NCBI GenBank assembly: GCA_951640165.1
Contig: OX621254.1
Coordinates: 22,666,001 to 22,730,000 of the forward strand
DNA from: Pseudoips prasinana
Taxonomy: Eukaryota > Arthropoda > Insecta > Lepidoptera > Nolidae
Direction of reading: 5' to 3'
DNA length: 64,000 bases
The notes under the pieces were generated by a model. The model was not told where the DNA came from. It ran no database searches and worked only from the letters and a program-made list of their open reading frames with translations. This document shows, in pieces, positions 34,995 through 45,300 of this stretch. The translations under genes were made by a program, and so were the position numbers. Position 1 is the stretch's first letter. Each line of letters opens with the position of its first letter.

Positions 34995-35852
34995 ATGAAT
35001 AAACCAAAATTGGTCGATTCTTCCTCTGCGGGCGGAAAGGTTGACGGGGATGTAAACGTCACCGTCAGGCGGCCCGCTAGTCAATGCACAGACTCTACTA
35101 AATATGTTCTACGTACGGATATTGCTAGCATTATTAGAACAGAGACTCGCGCCGCAATCAAGGAAGCAATTAATGAGGAGTTTTCGGTATTAAGGCAAGA
35201 AATTAGCGACTTCAAAGCAAATATCAATTTTATAAGTGAAAAATATGACGCTGTTACGACGAGCTTGAAATCTTGTACGGATGAACTTAAAGTCTTACGC
35301 AGCGAAAACAACGGTCTTCAAAGCCAGATGAAGGACATGGAAACCAGATTATCAAGGCTGGAACAGGATGCGCGGCAGAACAACGTAGAAATTCATTGTC
35401 TGCCAGAACATAAACAGGAGAACCTCATTAAAACAATGGTACAATTAGGCAAAGTTGTTTCCTACCCTATAGCTGAGCATGAAATTTTAGCTTGCTCTAG
35501 AGTTCAAAAGCTAAATCCTGCCTCAAAACAACCTAAGGCGGTGATTTGTAAGCTGTCCAGCAGGATTAAGCGCGACAACCTTCTGGGAGCTGTGTTATTG
35601 TACAATAAGTCCAACCCCAAAAATAAATTGAATACCAAACTTTTGGGATACGGTGACCATGAATCTCCTGTGTATGTCAACGAACACCTTACCCCCGCTA
35701 ATAAATCTCTGCACGCGGCCACCAGGATAGCAGCCAAGGAAAAACAATACAAGTTTGTTTGGGTCCGTAATGGCAAAATTTTTGTGAGAAAGGATGAGTC
35801 AGCACCTTCACTAATTATATCGCATTCTGATAGTCTCAAAAAATTATTATAA
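34995..35852 (+). CDS. LINE ORF1 protein (coiled coil + FP-like domain)
   Basis: The ATG at 34,995 gives 285 residues; an in-frame ATG-less extension to 34,977 is possible. Residues about 50-125 form a coiled coil (RAAIKEAINEEFSVLRQEIS through MKDMETRLSRLEQDAR). The C-terminal part matches the baculovirus FP-type domain (ENLIKTMVQLGKVVSYPI, YVNEHLTPANKSLHAATR, WVRNGKIFVRK). There is no PHD finger, unlike the ORF1 at 5,273-6,439, so the two LINEs are different lineages. Such proteins bind the element RNA and form the ribonucleoprotein. The frame is undamaged. Confidence 0.85.
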   Translation: MNKPKLVDSSSAGGKVDGDVNVTVRRPASQCTDSTKYVLRTDIASIIRTETRAAIKEAINEEFSVLRQEISDFKANINFISEKYDAVTTSLKSCTDELKVLRSENNGLQSQMKDMETRLSRLEQDARQNNVEIHCLPEHKQENLIKTMVQLGKVVSYPIAEHEILACSRVQKLNPASKQPKAVICKLSSRIKRDNLLGAVLLYNKSNPKNKLNTKLLGYGDHESPVYVNEHLTPANKSLHAATRIAAKEKQYKFVWVRNGKIFVRKDESAPSLIISHSDSLKKLL

Positions 35853-35940
35853 AAAGGTACCTTATTGCATTATAAAATGTTAAGATAGGTTAATTCTGTT
35901 AACTTTCGATTATCTGAATATTTATTACCAAAACAGTAGA

Positions 35941-38778
35941 AGCATAAGAGGAAAATTACATACAATATTTACAAATGTGCTTTCTATGAACTTTCATATC
36001 ATTGTGTTGACCGAAACTTGGTTAAACGATAGTATTTGCGATGCTGAGATATTCGATAACCGCTATCAAATTTTTAGAAGGGACAGACAGTCTAGAACAT
36101 TTTGTGAAGGTAAGGAAGGAGGAGGAGTGCTTATTGCCACTTTGAAATCCTTAAATGCGTATAGATCGCAATCATTTGAAACAAGCTGCGAAGATCTATG
36201 GATAACTATCGATTTGTCATCGCAAAATATGGGTTCTAAGAAATTACACTTATGTGCAGCATACCTTGCACCTCCAGTTACACTGGATCGTATCTCATAT
36301 TTCACTAGCAATGTAAACAATGTCATTGATAATACCGATTCTGCCATTTTAATAGGTGATTTTAATATGAGCTTCATTGAGTGGACCCACAACTCATCCC
36401 ATATGGAACCCGTCTCTTCTGGTAACAATATTTCTAAAGCCTTTGTTGACTTTCTGTCGGCTAATGGTTTGAAGCAATATAATCGTATCTTAAATAAACA
36501 AAATAGAATACTTGATCTAGTCATTTCAAACTTGAAACAACCCATTGAGGTCTCTGCATCAACTGACATGATTTCTAAAATTGACGAATTCCATCCTCCA
36601 TTAGACATTACTATTCATCTTAATCTTCCACCAACACTAAAGGTTAAAACTACACCTACTTTTAAGTACTATAAAGCTGATTATGTAGAGGTTAGAAAAC
36701 GCTTATCTGAAATTGACTGGAGGCTTGCCTTACAATCAAGTGTTACAATAGATACAGCTGTTGACATGTTTTACACTTTGCTTAGAAAGATAATATTTGA
36801 AGTCATCCCATACCAAAAATCAAACAATAACAAATACCCTAACTGGTATAGTAAAAACTTAATAAAACTGCTTCACGAAAAGGAAAATCGTCGTCGAAAC
36901 ATGATCAAGTATAAAAATAAACGAGATGAGTATGAGTACATTATTTTAAAAGAAAGATCAAACAAAATTATTAAAGACGAATATCAAAAGTATTTAAGAA
37001 TTGTCCAGGAAAATATTAGTAAAAACCCTAAACATTTTTGGTCCTACATAAAAAGTAAACGCAATTGTAATAGTGTCATCCCTAAAAGCATGAAATTCAA
37101 TAATATAGTAGCAAGTGCCGGCAAAGATATCGCAAACCTATTTGCCACAAGTTTTTCATCAGTCTACGATCCTCCATCGCAAAGTAGCACGCATAATTAC
37201 ACTACTCAGATCGTTGGTCATCAGAACAACTTAAGTGATATTTATCTCTTGAAGAGTAATATTGAGAAACATTTAAAGAGCTTAGACATCACAAAGGGAG
37301 CGGGCCCTGATGGCATACCTCCAATCTTTTTAAGGGAATGCGCTAGCGCTTTATCTGAAGCACTAGAAATACTGTATAATAGATCTCTGATGGAGGGCAG
37401 ATTTCCGGAAATCTGGAAGCAAGCAATTGTTGTCCCTATCCCTAAAACTGGTGAGAAATCTGACATCAGTAACTACAGACCTGTAAGTATTCTCTCTGTT
37501 TTTGCTAAGGTTTTTGAAGCATTATTGTGCCCATTTATAACATGGCACATTAAACATACCATCACGAGCCATCAGCACGGTTTTATTAAAAACAGATCCA
37601 CAGGCACAAATCTTATTACTTTTGTTGATCGAACTATAAGAGATTTAAGTAGAGGCAATGAAGTTGACGCTGTTTATAGCGACTTTAGCAAAGCATTCGA
37701 TAAAGTGAATCACAATATTCTTTTGCAGAAGCTGAGCACTATATACTGTATCAAGGGATCTCTACTGGACTGGTTTAAATCATATTTAATCCAACGAACC
37801 GCTAAAGTAGTCGTTAACGGATATACCTCTGATGTTTTTATTCCAACATCCGGAGTACCGCAGGGCTCGCACGTCGGTCCCGTGTTATTTATAATGTTTG
37901 TGGACGACATTAAATATGTTATACGCAATTCTAAATTCGAGATGTACGCTGATGACTTGAAATTATCAAAAATAGTTAACTGTGAAGAGGATCGTAGACT
38001 TTTGCAAGATGATGTGGACAGATTGTGTAGTTGGTGTGACAATAATGCCATGTTATTAAACGTTAACAAATGCCATCACATCAAGTTCTCCCAAAAAAGG
38101 AATAAATTTCTTACTTCCTATACTATGAAAGATCAGGTGTTAGATGTAGTTACCGCGGTTAGAGACTTGGGTATTCTGGTAGACTCTGAGATGCGATTTA
38201 ATAAACACGTAGATAACACTGTCAGTAAATGTCTACGCATGTTGTCATTTATTAATCGCAACACTAAGCAATTTAAGTCTCTTCCTGCTTTAAAGACCCT
38301 CTACTTCTCATTAGTGCGCAGCCACCTTGAATACTGTTCTTTTGTTTGGTATCCCAATTATGAAAATAGTATTCAACGGTTAGAAAATGTACAGAAAAGG
38401 TTTGTAAGAAGAATCTCTGCAATAGCCGGTATCAAACGTAGTATTAAGCATTACGATGACAGACTGAACCACTTCAAGATGAAATCATTACGTTGGCGTA
38501 GGGACTTCTTGGGTTTGACTTTCCTATTCAAAGTTATAAACCAATCCGTAGACTGTCAAGATTTAGTAAGTCAGTTGAGCTTAAACGTGCCTAGACCGTC
38601 TGCCAGAATCCATAATTATAAACCTTTCACGATAGACTTTAATAGAAATAGATATGGTTATAATGCCCCTTATACTTACATCCTCAGAAAATGTAATGAA
38701 ATATTTTATAATTGCGATCTAGATGTTTTGGGGGGCAAAATAATTATGTTTAAAAAAGCCATTTTCAAAAACATGTAA
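35941..38778 (+). CDS. LINE ORF2: endonuclease + reverse transcriptase, nearly intact
   Basis: From 35,941 the frame is open for 945 codons. It covers endonuclease (SIRGKLHTIF, VLTETWLND, LIGDFNMSFIEW), linker, RT (AGPDGIPPIFLREC, NYRPVSILSVFAKVFE, YSDFSKAFDKVNHN, SGVPQGSHVGPVLF, MYADDLKLSKI with intact YADD) and C-terminus (RLENVQKRFVRR, ending 38,778). The expected endonuclease start (LNIYYQN) lies just upstream in another frame and is cut by TAG at 35,938-35,940, so a one-base change probably removed the natural start. Everything downstream looks functional. Confidence 0.85.
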   Translation, partial: SIRGKLHTIFTNVLSMNFHIIVLTETWLNDSICDAEIFDNRYQIFRRDRQSRTFCEGKEGGGVLIATLKSLNAYRSQSFETSCEDLWITIDLSSQNMGSKKLHLCAAYLAPPVTLDRISYFTSNVNNVIDNTDSAILIGDFNMSFIEWTHNSSHMEPVSSGNNISKAFVDFLSANGLKQYNRILNKQNRILDLVISNLKQPIEVSASTDMISKIDEFHPPLDITIHLNLPPTLKVKTTPTFKYYKADYVEVRKRLSEIDWRLALQSSVTIDTAVDMFYTLLRKIIFEVIPYQKSNNNKYPNWYSKNLIKLLHEKENRRRNMIKYKNKRDEYEYIILKERSNKIIKDEYQKYLRIVQENISKNPKHFWSYIKSKRNCNSVIPKSMKFNNIVASAGKDIANLFATSFSSVYDPPSQSSTHNYTTQIVGHQNNLSDIYLLKSNIEKHLKSLDITKGAGPDGIPPIFLRECASALSEALEILYNRSLMEGRFPEIWKQAIVVPIPKTGEKSDISNYRPVSILSVFAKVFEALLCPFITWHIKHTITSHQHGFIKNRSTGTNLITFVDRTIRDLSRGNEVDAVYSDFSKAFDKVNHNILLQKLSTIYCIKGSLLDWFKSYLIQRTAKVVVNGYTSDVFIPTSGVPQGSHVGPVLFIMFVDDIKYVIRNSKFEMYADDLKLSKIVNCEEDRRLLQDDVDRLCSWCDNNAMLLNVNKCHHIKFSQKRNKFLTSYTMKDQVLDVVTAVRDLGILVDSEMRFNKHVDNTVSKCLRMLSFINRNTKQFKSLPALKTLYFSLVRSHLEYCSFVWYPNYENSIQRLENVQKRFVRRISAIAGIKRSIKHYDDRLNHFKMKSLRWRRDFLGLTFLFKVINQSVDCQDLVSQLSLNVPRPSARIHNYKPFTIDFNRNRYGYNAPYTYILRKCNEIFYNCDLDVLGGKIIMFKKAIFKNM

Positions 38779-39017
38779 GTAAAGCACACTGTTGTCTGTG
38801 TACAACAACACATACTTATGTAATAAGCTGTAAGTTTCTTTTTTATGTTTAATGCGTGTACCTAGCTGTTAATTATTATTATTCTGTTAATGTTGTGCCT
38901 ACCTTTAATTTAGATGCATGTCTGATCACCTTAATACAATGTCGTGTAATAATGTTAAACATGTATTTAGTTGGTAAGCCTTAATTAAATAAATAAATAA
39001 ATAAATAAATAAAAAAA

Positions 39018-39529
39018 CGGGTTGTAGGACAAACGTTCCTCACTTATGAAGAGCTAACTACCCTCTTGTGTCAAGTTGAAGCTTGTGTGAATTCTCGTCC
39101 ACTCACACTTATAAATTCCTCTCTGGATGAGTCTCCTCTAACTCCCAATCACTTCCTCATCGAAGAGTCTTTAATCGGTGTCCCGGAGCCATCTTTGATT
39201 AATGTTAAGTTAAGCCCGTTGCATCGATGGCATATAATTCAACGAATGGTGCATTGCTTATGGAATCGTTGGCAAAATGAATATTTAACGACATTGCACA
39301 CCGTTTCAAATGGAACACTGGCCAGCCTGATCTTCCTATTGGTACTGTTGTGCTAGTCAAAGATGATATGATTCCACCTGGAAAATGGCTTTTGGGACGC
39401 ATACTTCAGAAACACCCAGGCAAAGATGGTATTACCAGAGTTGTTACCTTAAAACATAAAAATAGTACATTTAAACGACCCATTGTAAAATTATGCCCTC
39501 TGCCCCTGGATGAGTCTGACTCTGTTTAA
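39018..39529 (+). pseudogene. BEL/Pao integrase C-terminus and tail domain
   Basis: Reads RVVGQTFLTYEELTTLL, VEACVNSRPLTL, SPLTPNHFLIEE, HRWHIIQRMVHCLWNRW. After a frameshift near 39,300 it continues LPIGTVVLVKDDMIPPGKW and GKDGITRVVTLK, stopping at 39,527-39,529. This is the end of BEL pol. The integrase catalytic centre between 34,706 and here is missing. Confidence 0.8.
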
Positions 39530-39597
39530 TTTACTTTAATTTAGTTAGTTTGATTTTACACGTTGTTCAGGACCTTAATCGTCCTAGACCGGCGGTA

Positions 39598-39824
39598 TGT
39601 TTAATTTTGTTTTAGTTCAGTAGTTGCAAAGTAATTTTAGTTTCTCATCTCATCAAGAGATGGCGCTGTAGTCGAATTAGCACTCGCAAGCGTTTCGTTC
39701 ACAATATTTAAGCTATCGAAACAGAATTCTTGCGCTGTGAATGTAATATTTGAGTGACTTAAGTATAATAAAAGTGTTGTTTTAATAATGAGTGTTTAAT
39801 TAGCCAAGGTTGAAGCACATTACA
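39598..39824 (+). repeat. Candidate BEL 3' LTR
   Basis: About 70 bp after the pol stop, a purine-containing ACCGGCGG precedes TGTTTAATTTTG. The segment contains AATATTTAAGC (TATA-like) near 39,705 and AATAAAAG near 39,767, and ends ACATTACA. No second copy was found in the window, so the call rests on position and signals only. Confidence 0.4.
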
Positions 39825-39829
39825 TCCGA

Positions 39830-40175
39830 AAAGAAAGCCAGAAAGAATATCTTAACGAAACTTTGAACATATCTAATATGCATAGATTGTATTTAGATTG
39901 GATGGATACAAACACACAGTACAATATAACAACCAAACGATAATATAAATACATATTCAACACAACAAACCTAAAAAGGACCTATGTGAAATATGTTCAA
40001 TTTATAAATCTGCTGACAATGCGATTAAAAAATGATTATAAACGACATATAAAGAAAAAGAATTGGCAAGGCAATTGCAGGAACAAGAAAAAGAGCAATT
40101 CGATAAAAAAGATTCTGTAGCATGCAAGGTGCTGAGTATTCCCCAGAGTGAAGTAGGAATATTTAATTAGTACCC
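39830..40175 (+). pseudogene. Degenerate transposase fragment (same family as 42,962-44,994)
   Basis: Across two frames it reads KESQKEYLNETLNISNMHRL, YLDWMDTNTQYNITTKR, YIFNT, then KDYKRHI. The pattern matches residues around HYNRNKSKRVYLSYELNVK and FRNVFENDFNIGF of the intact Sola-like transposase downstream. Catalytic regions are absent. Confidence 0.5.
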
Positions 40176-40329
40176 AATATATAATTTAACAGTATATAAT
40201 ATTTTAGAAAAAAAAAGGATACTGTTACGTTTGGCATTGTCAGATGATTGCGAAGAGGGGGGCCATAAAAATAGCGAGTTGTCTTCGGTCCTTTATCCAA
40301 GCTCATAATTATCAATATCAAGCTGCCTA

Positions 40330-40916
40330 GCGCAGGAGAGAGACAGCAATATACGTGACCTAATGAAGCAAAACAATTTACAATCGAAGGACATAATCCT
40401 ACCAAACACAAACTGCAAAGTACTGTGCGAGACGTCTACGCAACATGTTCGTCCGTATCTACCAGAAGCTGAGCAGCGTACGAAAATACATAATGTCAGT
40501 CACCCCGGTACGTGAACAAAAAGTGAGTGAAAACAAAAATATTTGGCCATCAATAAACGCTGACGCGGTAGGATGGACTAAATCCTGTGAAGCCTGTCAA
40601 AAGACAAAAGTTAGTCGACATACAACGAGTGAAATCAGAATATAGCCACCATCGGAACGATTTCAACATATATGTACATGTTGATATTGTTGAGCCCCTA
40701 CCACCATCACAATACGAGCACAGGTAACACACTATCATCGACCAGTACACACGTTGCCCCGAAGCATTACCTCATCACGACATAACTGCAGAAACAATTA
40801 CCAAAACAATATACGAAGGCTATCAAGATTAGGTTGACACACACTACAATTACATGTGATCAGGGAAGACAGTTCGAGAGCCAACTCTTCTCCGAATTAA
40901 TGAAGCTAATGGGAAT
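40330..40916 (+). pseudogene. Old Ty3/Gypsy integrase, left part
   Basis: Frames in order give LPEAEQRTKIHNVSHPGTR (His pair), then WPSINADAVGWTKSCEACQKTK (Cys pair), FQHIYVHVDIV with the first Asp, and ITCDQGRQFESQLFSELMKL with the second Asp. Several stops and frameshifts occur. It is cut at MGI by the mag-type insertion and resumes at 49,795. Confidence 0.75.
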
Positions 40917-40993
40917 TGTAATATATTGTGATGTGGGTATACAAACAATAAACCAGTCTCGCATAAACTGTCTTTTTGTTCGCATCGATATCC
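40917..40993 (+). repeat. mag-type 5' LTR
   Basis: Starts TGTAATATATTGTGATG and ends GATATCC. Identical to the 3' LTR except T/C in the CTTTTTG/CTTTCTG block. Confidence 0.9.
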
Positions 40994-41037
40994 TACAGTG
41001 GCGACGAGTAATTATAAATATAACGGTTAAAATCAAG

Positions 41038-42004
41038 ATGCCAATCGGGAAGATACATGTTTTTGATCTGGATGGAGGAGAAAACTGGCCAGCATATGTG
41101 CGTTTAGTGGAACAATTTATTTTGTTGAACGAAATAAAAGTGAGTGAAAACCTATAACCTACGCGTGGCCACGTTGGTGACGCATGTTGGAGCGCCGACC
41201 TACCGGTTGATGTGTGATCTGTGTGCTCCAGACAACCCGGAGGATAAAACCTTTACCGCGTTAGTGGGGCTTGTGAAAAATCATTTGGAACCCAAGAGGT
41301 CGGAAATAGCCGAGCGCCACGTGTTTCGCCAGCGGAGGCAAGGAGAAGGCGAAAACATCAAAGTATTTTTACAAAATTTGAAACACTTGGCTACTTATTG
41401 CAATTTTGAGAACCAGTTAGAAGTGAACATTCGAGATCAATTCGTGTCGGGTCTTCGCAGCGAAGAGATACAGGCCCGCTTGTTCGCGGAGACCTCTCTC
41501 GATTACAAAAAAGCAGTGGGACTGGCGCTGGCGCTGGAGGCGGCCGAGCAGCACGCGGCTAAGGCCATGGCGCGCGCGCCGGCCGTGCCGTGGGCAGCAG
41601 CCGGGCCGGCGGGACTCACGGCAGACGCGGGCGAGCGGGTGCACCGGGTGAGCGAGGCCAGGCAGGCCAGCGCCGCCGGTCGTGACGCCGAGGCTCCGCG
41701 ACGCAAGAGGTGTTGGCGCTGTGGCCGAGACGGCCATTCGCCGCACAGGTGCCGATACAAGTCGTATGTGTGTGACAAGTGCAAAGTGAAGGGCCACTTG
41801 GGGTCCGTATGTGATAAAAATAATGTGAGTGCGGGCAGGTCTGGTTCTAAATATCAAAACTTCATGGACACAGATTCATCAGAGTCTGGAGGTGAGGTAT
41901 TCGAAGGAATGTATATTATTAAGGGTCAGTCAGGTCAAAATATAAAAGACGGTCCATATCATTGCGAGCCTACCGTTGAAAATCAAAATGTGTTTGTTCT
42001 TTGA
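41038..42004 (+). pseudogene. mag-type gag, one frameshift
   Basis: The ATG at 41,038 gives MPIGKIHVFDLDGGENWPAY, then a frameshift near 41,150 leads to the long frame to 42,004. This has the capsid-like helices (LVTHVGAPTYRLMCDLC, FLQNLKHLATYCNF, FVSGLRSEEIQARLF), an Ala-rich GC-rich segment (about 41,520-41,720) and two zinc knuckles (CWRCGRDGHSPHRC and CDKCKVKGHLGSVC). It overlaps pol by 29 nt in a different frame, as expected for gag-pol expressed by frameshifting. Confidence 0.85.
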
Positions 42005-42530
42005 AATCAACACGGGTAGCAAGATATCGGCGGTATCTAAATCATTCTACGATCGACATCTATCCACTTTACCGATTGAAAAAGATAACCTGAAATTACA
42101 ATCATATACAGGTGACTCAATAATACCGTTAGGCCGGGTCTCAGTGCGAGTCAGCTGTGCGGGCGCAGAGGATGACGTCATATTGCCGTTGTATAATATT
42201 ATTGAGAGCGGCGGACCTCCGCTTATCGGGCGCACCTGGATGCGCGAACTTAATTTAAAGTCTTTAAAGTTATTCAATTTAAAAGAATATGTCGATCCTG
42301 TTGTTTTAGATTTGGAACAAGAATTTCCAGAAGTATTTACAGAAAAAATTGGTACTTATAAACATAAGTTGTCACTGTACTTAACTGATAACACGCCGGT
42401 ATTTTATAAGTCTCGCCCCCTTCCACTTGCGCTGCGCGTGCCAGTGGAGAATGAACTTAAACGCTTACAACAGGAAGGTATTATTTACAAAGTAGATGGA
42501 TCCGACTATGGAACTCCTATAGTGCCAATT

Positions 42531-42830
42531 GAGGAGCTGGGGAACAAAAGCGGACTTGTCCACTGTACTCGAATTTTTTATTTTTATTTTTTTGCACTCT
42601 TTAAGCTCATATCTATCGAACCCCGGAGTATTGTCTATCAAAAGCGGTCCGATCTTAGAGAAAAAAATTGTTAAAAATGATGATTTCGTTCAAAAGCGGA
42701 CTTGTCCTGTTAGAAATTTATTAAAATTCTAAGGGATTTTTTCTCCAATCAAAACCGGACAAAAACGTAAGGAGAATTGCCGTTAGTACGAAAAATGTCA
42801 AACAAAACCGGACAAGTCTAAAAAAAATCA
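42531..42830. promoter_or_regulatory. Left subterminal repeat cluster
   Basis: After the TIR copy AAAAGCGGACTTGTCC there are further variants near 42,638 (AAAAGCGGTCC), 42,692 (AAAAGCGGACTTGTCC), 42,751 (AAAACCGGAC) and 42,806 (AAAACCGGACAAGTC). Such arrays are commonly transposase-binding sites. Confidence 0.7.
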
Positions 42831-42961
42831 TTGTTTTTTTGTTATGATATCCCTAAATCAGTTGTGGCAACACTGCTAAATTAAAAAAAAGATAATCAGC
42901 TGTGTGACGGTCATTGCTTTCGTAATTTTGAGAAGAATTTTCCTAGAAAACCGACAAAATT

Positions 42962-44994
42962 ATGGACGGAATCGAAGAAATAGTGGCCAATATAAATGAC
43001 GGCTCACGTAAACGAAAAAAAACAGGACGGCAAGCGCAAAACAACAGGGAATCGAAGTGAGTGTAAAATTATACCTACCGGTGCGTGTTTGTTATTATTC
43101 TAACCTATGATGAATTTAAAATTGCTATTAAGTATTTTGTTTTAGGTACGCAGATAAAGACCCCCTTGCTTTGAATTTCGTGTCTGCGTGTGAACATAAC
43201 AAGGGAAAATTTAAGTGCCAGACTTTGACATTAAACGAAATTGTTTACAACCGCAAACTACTATATGAAAAAATTGGCAAAAAATTACAGGATATTTACT
43301 TGTCACGGCTCATATCACCATGCCCCATAGAAAGAGAAAGATCGAGAGAGGAATCTCGCAAACCGCAGAGGAATAAGTACTTTGTGACATACTTTCTCTT
43401 CCGTGATTCAAAAAGGTTAGTAAAAGTATGCAAATCTTTTTTTTTGGCTGCTCTTGGGCTCAGTAAGCACAGGGTAAACTTAATTGCGAGCAAATTATAT
43501 GAAGGCAAAACGCCACTTGACGGCAGAGGAGGAGACAGGAAAAGTTTCAAAAGTATTGATAAAAAGGAATCTGTAAGAAAATTTCTCGGTGGTTTGCCAG
43601 CAAAGGAGTCACATTACAATCGAAATAAATCAAAAAGAGTGTACCTGTCATACGAGCTAAACGTAAAAAAGTTGTGGGAGTTGTACAATAATTCAGCGAC
43701 TGATGATTTGAAAGTCTCACAAACGATGTTCCGAAATGTTTTTGAGAACGATTTTAATATTGGGTTTGCGTCACCATCTTCCGACATATGTAGTACCTGC
43801 GAACTGCTGAAAAATAGGCAGAAGACTGAAAATAATCCTGAAGAACTTCAATCATTGAAACTTCAACTCCGAGTTCATAAAGCTAGAGCCAAAGCGTTCT
43901 TTTCCCTTACCAAAGAAAAACCTGAAAATTCTATGACAATATGTTTTGATCTCCAACAAATTCAATCCCTTCCTAAAACGCCAATCCAGGAATGTTTTTA
44001 TTTACGACAAGTTGGACTTTATTCTTTCTGCATTACTGATATGCCTACAAAGGAGCCACATTTCTTCATATGGACAGAAAACCAAGCTAAAAAAGGCGCC
44101 ACCGAAATTGCGTCTGCCCTTTTAACATACCTGATGTTTACTGATTTTTCTGAAGTGGAAGTTTTACGCCTTTTTTCGGACGGGTGTGGAGGTCAAAATA
44201 AAAATGCACATGTCGTCCACACTTTGATTTTCTGGTTGAAAAACTACGCCCCTCAAAATGTCGCCAAAATCGTACTAACCTTTCCTGTACGCGGTCACAG
44301 CTTCTTGCCGGCGGATCGAGTGTTCGGGAGGGTCGAAAAGGATTTGCGGAAGATGCCTTTCATTTTGGATCCAAAAAAATATCATGAGGTTTACGCAAAG
44401 CATGGCAAAGTTCATATTTTAGCTGAAAACTGGAACCTTTACAACGTCAAAAACCTTGAAGACTATTACAAGAAAGTGGAAAGTATTCGTGATGCAAAGA
44501 GAATAATAATAGAAAGAAAGTCAACCATCATCCAAACAGAAACTCCTAGTCAATCTCAACAATCAACACGAAGAAGTCAGGGCCGTAGTCGTGGCAGAGC
44601 ACGTGGCCGAGGCACTGCAAACATACGAAGAGATCCTACTGCACGTTTAAATCACGTAAACTTTGGTGTGAAAGTCTTAAACACCTATTATGGAGATGAA
44701 TCATCAGAAAATGCTGTATCATTGTTAAAAATGACAAAAAACCATCCGAGTTTACTACAAAGATTTTCAATGGTTAATGAACTAAAACCAAACAAGAAAA
44801 AAGATGTTGAAACACTCTTAAAGAAACAATTCGGAGATAATTGGATGGATAATCAAGAGCGTGATTGGTTTAAAAACAATATATTCCATACCTCACCAGT
44901 GGCAATTGCTGAAACAAGTCAAATAAATGACGAAGACGACGACCACAGTGACGATTGTGACTGTTGCGAACCAGATGTGGGAGAGTTCATATAA
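42962..44994 (+). CDS. Sola-like transposase, two exons, intact
   Basis: Exon 1 is 42,962-43,056 (MDGIEEIVANINDGSRKR...); the intron 43,057-43,145 has GTGAGT and TTTTAG; exon 2 is 43,146-44,994. The split Lys codon (AA|G) keeps the frame, giving 647 residues. Motifs in order: a Cys-His-rich region (SPSSDICSTCELLKN), catalytic candidates CFDLQQIQSLP and FSDGCGGQNKN, then FPVRGHSFLPADRVFGRVEK; then a basic SRGRARGRG stretch and an acidic Cys/His tail (DDDHSDDCDCCEPD). The Asp residues of FDLQ and SDGCGGQ and a downstream acidic residue probably form the DDE/D site. No lesion is seen. It has a typical nuclear DNA transposase layout. Confidence 0.85.
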
Positions 44995-45024
44995 TTTTTA
45001 AATAAAAAAAATACAATAATAGAA

Positions 45025-45300
45025 TCTAGTTTTCTTTCATAACCGGACATGTCCATAACTCTTTCAATCATAACCGGAGTTGTCCACCTTTTGTAATCAA
45101 AACCGGACTTGTCCATTACAAAAAAAATTAAAAAAAATTGAAAACGCATAGTTTTATGACCAACAAGCAGGCTATTAGTTATGTTGTATTAAATACTAAT
45201 TATACTGAAATGCACAAAATTACAGCCCATATGCATATACCTATTTCAGTTTTTTTGCTCTAGTGTAAAATTTGATTAATTGGACAAGTCCGCTTTTGTT
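45025..45300. promoter_or_regulatory. Right subterminal repeat cluster
   Basis: Variants ATAACCGGACATGTCC (near 45,041), ATAACCGGAGTTGTCC (near 45,073) and AAAACCGGACTTGTCC (near 45,100) precede the terminal inverted repeat, which carries the inverted form GGACAAGTCCGCTTTT. They match the left cluster. Confidence 0.7.

Larger units (their letters stand above)
34707..39017 (+). mobile_element. CR1-like LINE inserted in BEL integrase, near intact
   Basis: A leader of about 290 bp precedes ORF1 (34,995-35,852) and ORF2 (35,941-38,778). The 3' end is a (TAAA)n tail at about 38,982-39,010. BEL integrase reads up to KPSRP on the left and resumes at RVVGQTFLTYEEL on the right, so the middle of integrase is missing at the insertion. 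No target-site duplication was found. Confidence 0.85.
22601..39824 (+). mobile_element. BEL/Pao LTR retrotransposon, split by two insertions
   Basis: Gag-protease lies at 22,601-24,263, RT/RNase H and the start of integrase at 32,046-34,706, the integrase C-terminus and DUF5641-like tail at 39,018-39,529, and a candidate 3' LTR at 39,598-39,824. A Tc1/mariner element interrupts the protease-RT region and a LINE interrupts the integrase. Removing the first (and one TA) rejoins GADV to HANILLEG in frame. No convincing 5' LTR was found. Confidence 0.85.

Noticed and set aside
40911..40916. Target-site duplication for the mag-type element
   Set aside because: Left flank GGGAAT and right flank ATAATA do not match well enough to claim one.
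41417..41857. Minus-strand ORFs rich in Arg/Ala opposite mag gag
   Set aside because: They arise from the GC-rich codons of the plus-strand gag and show no domain.
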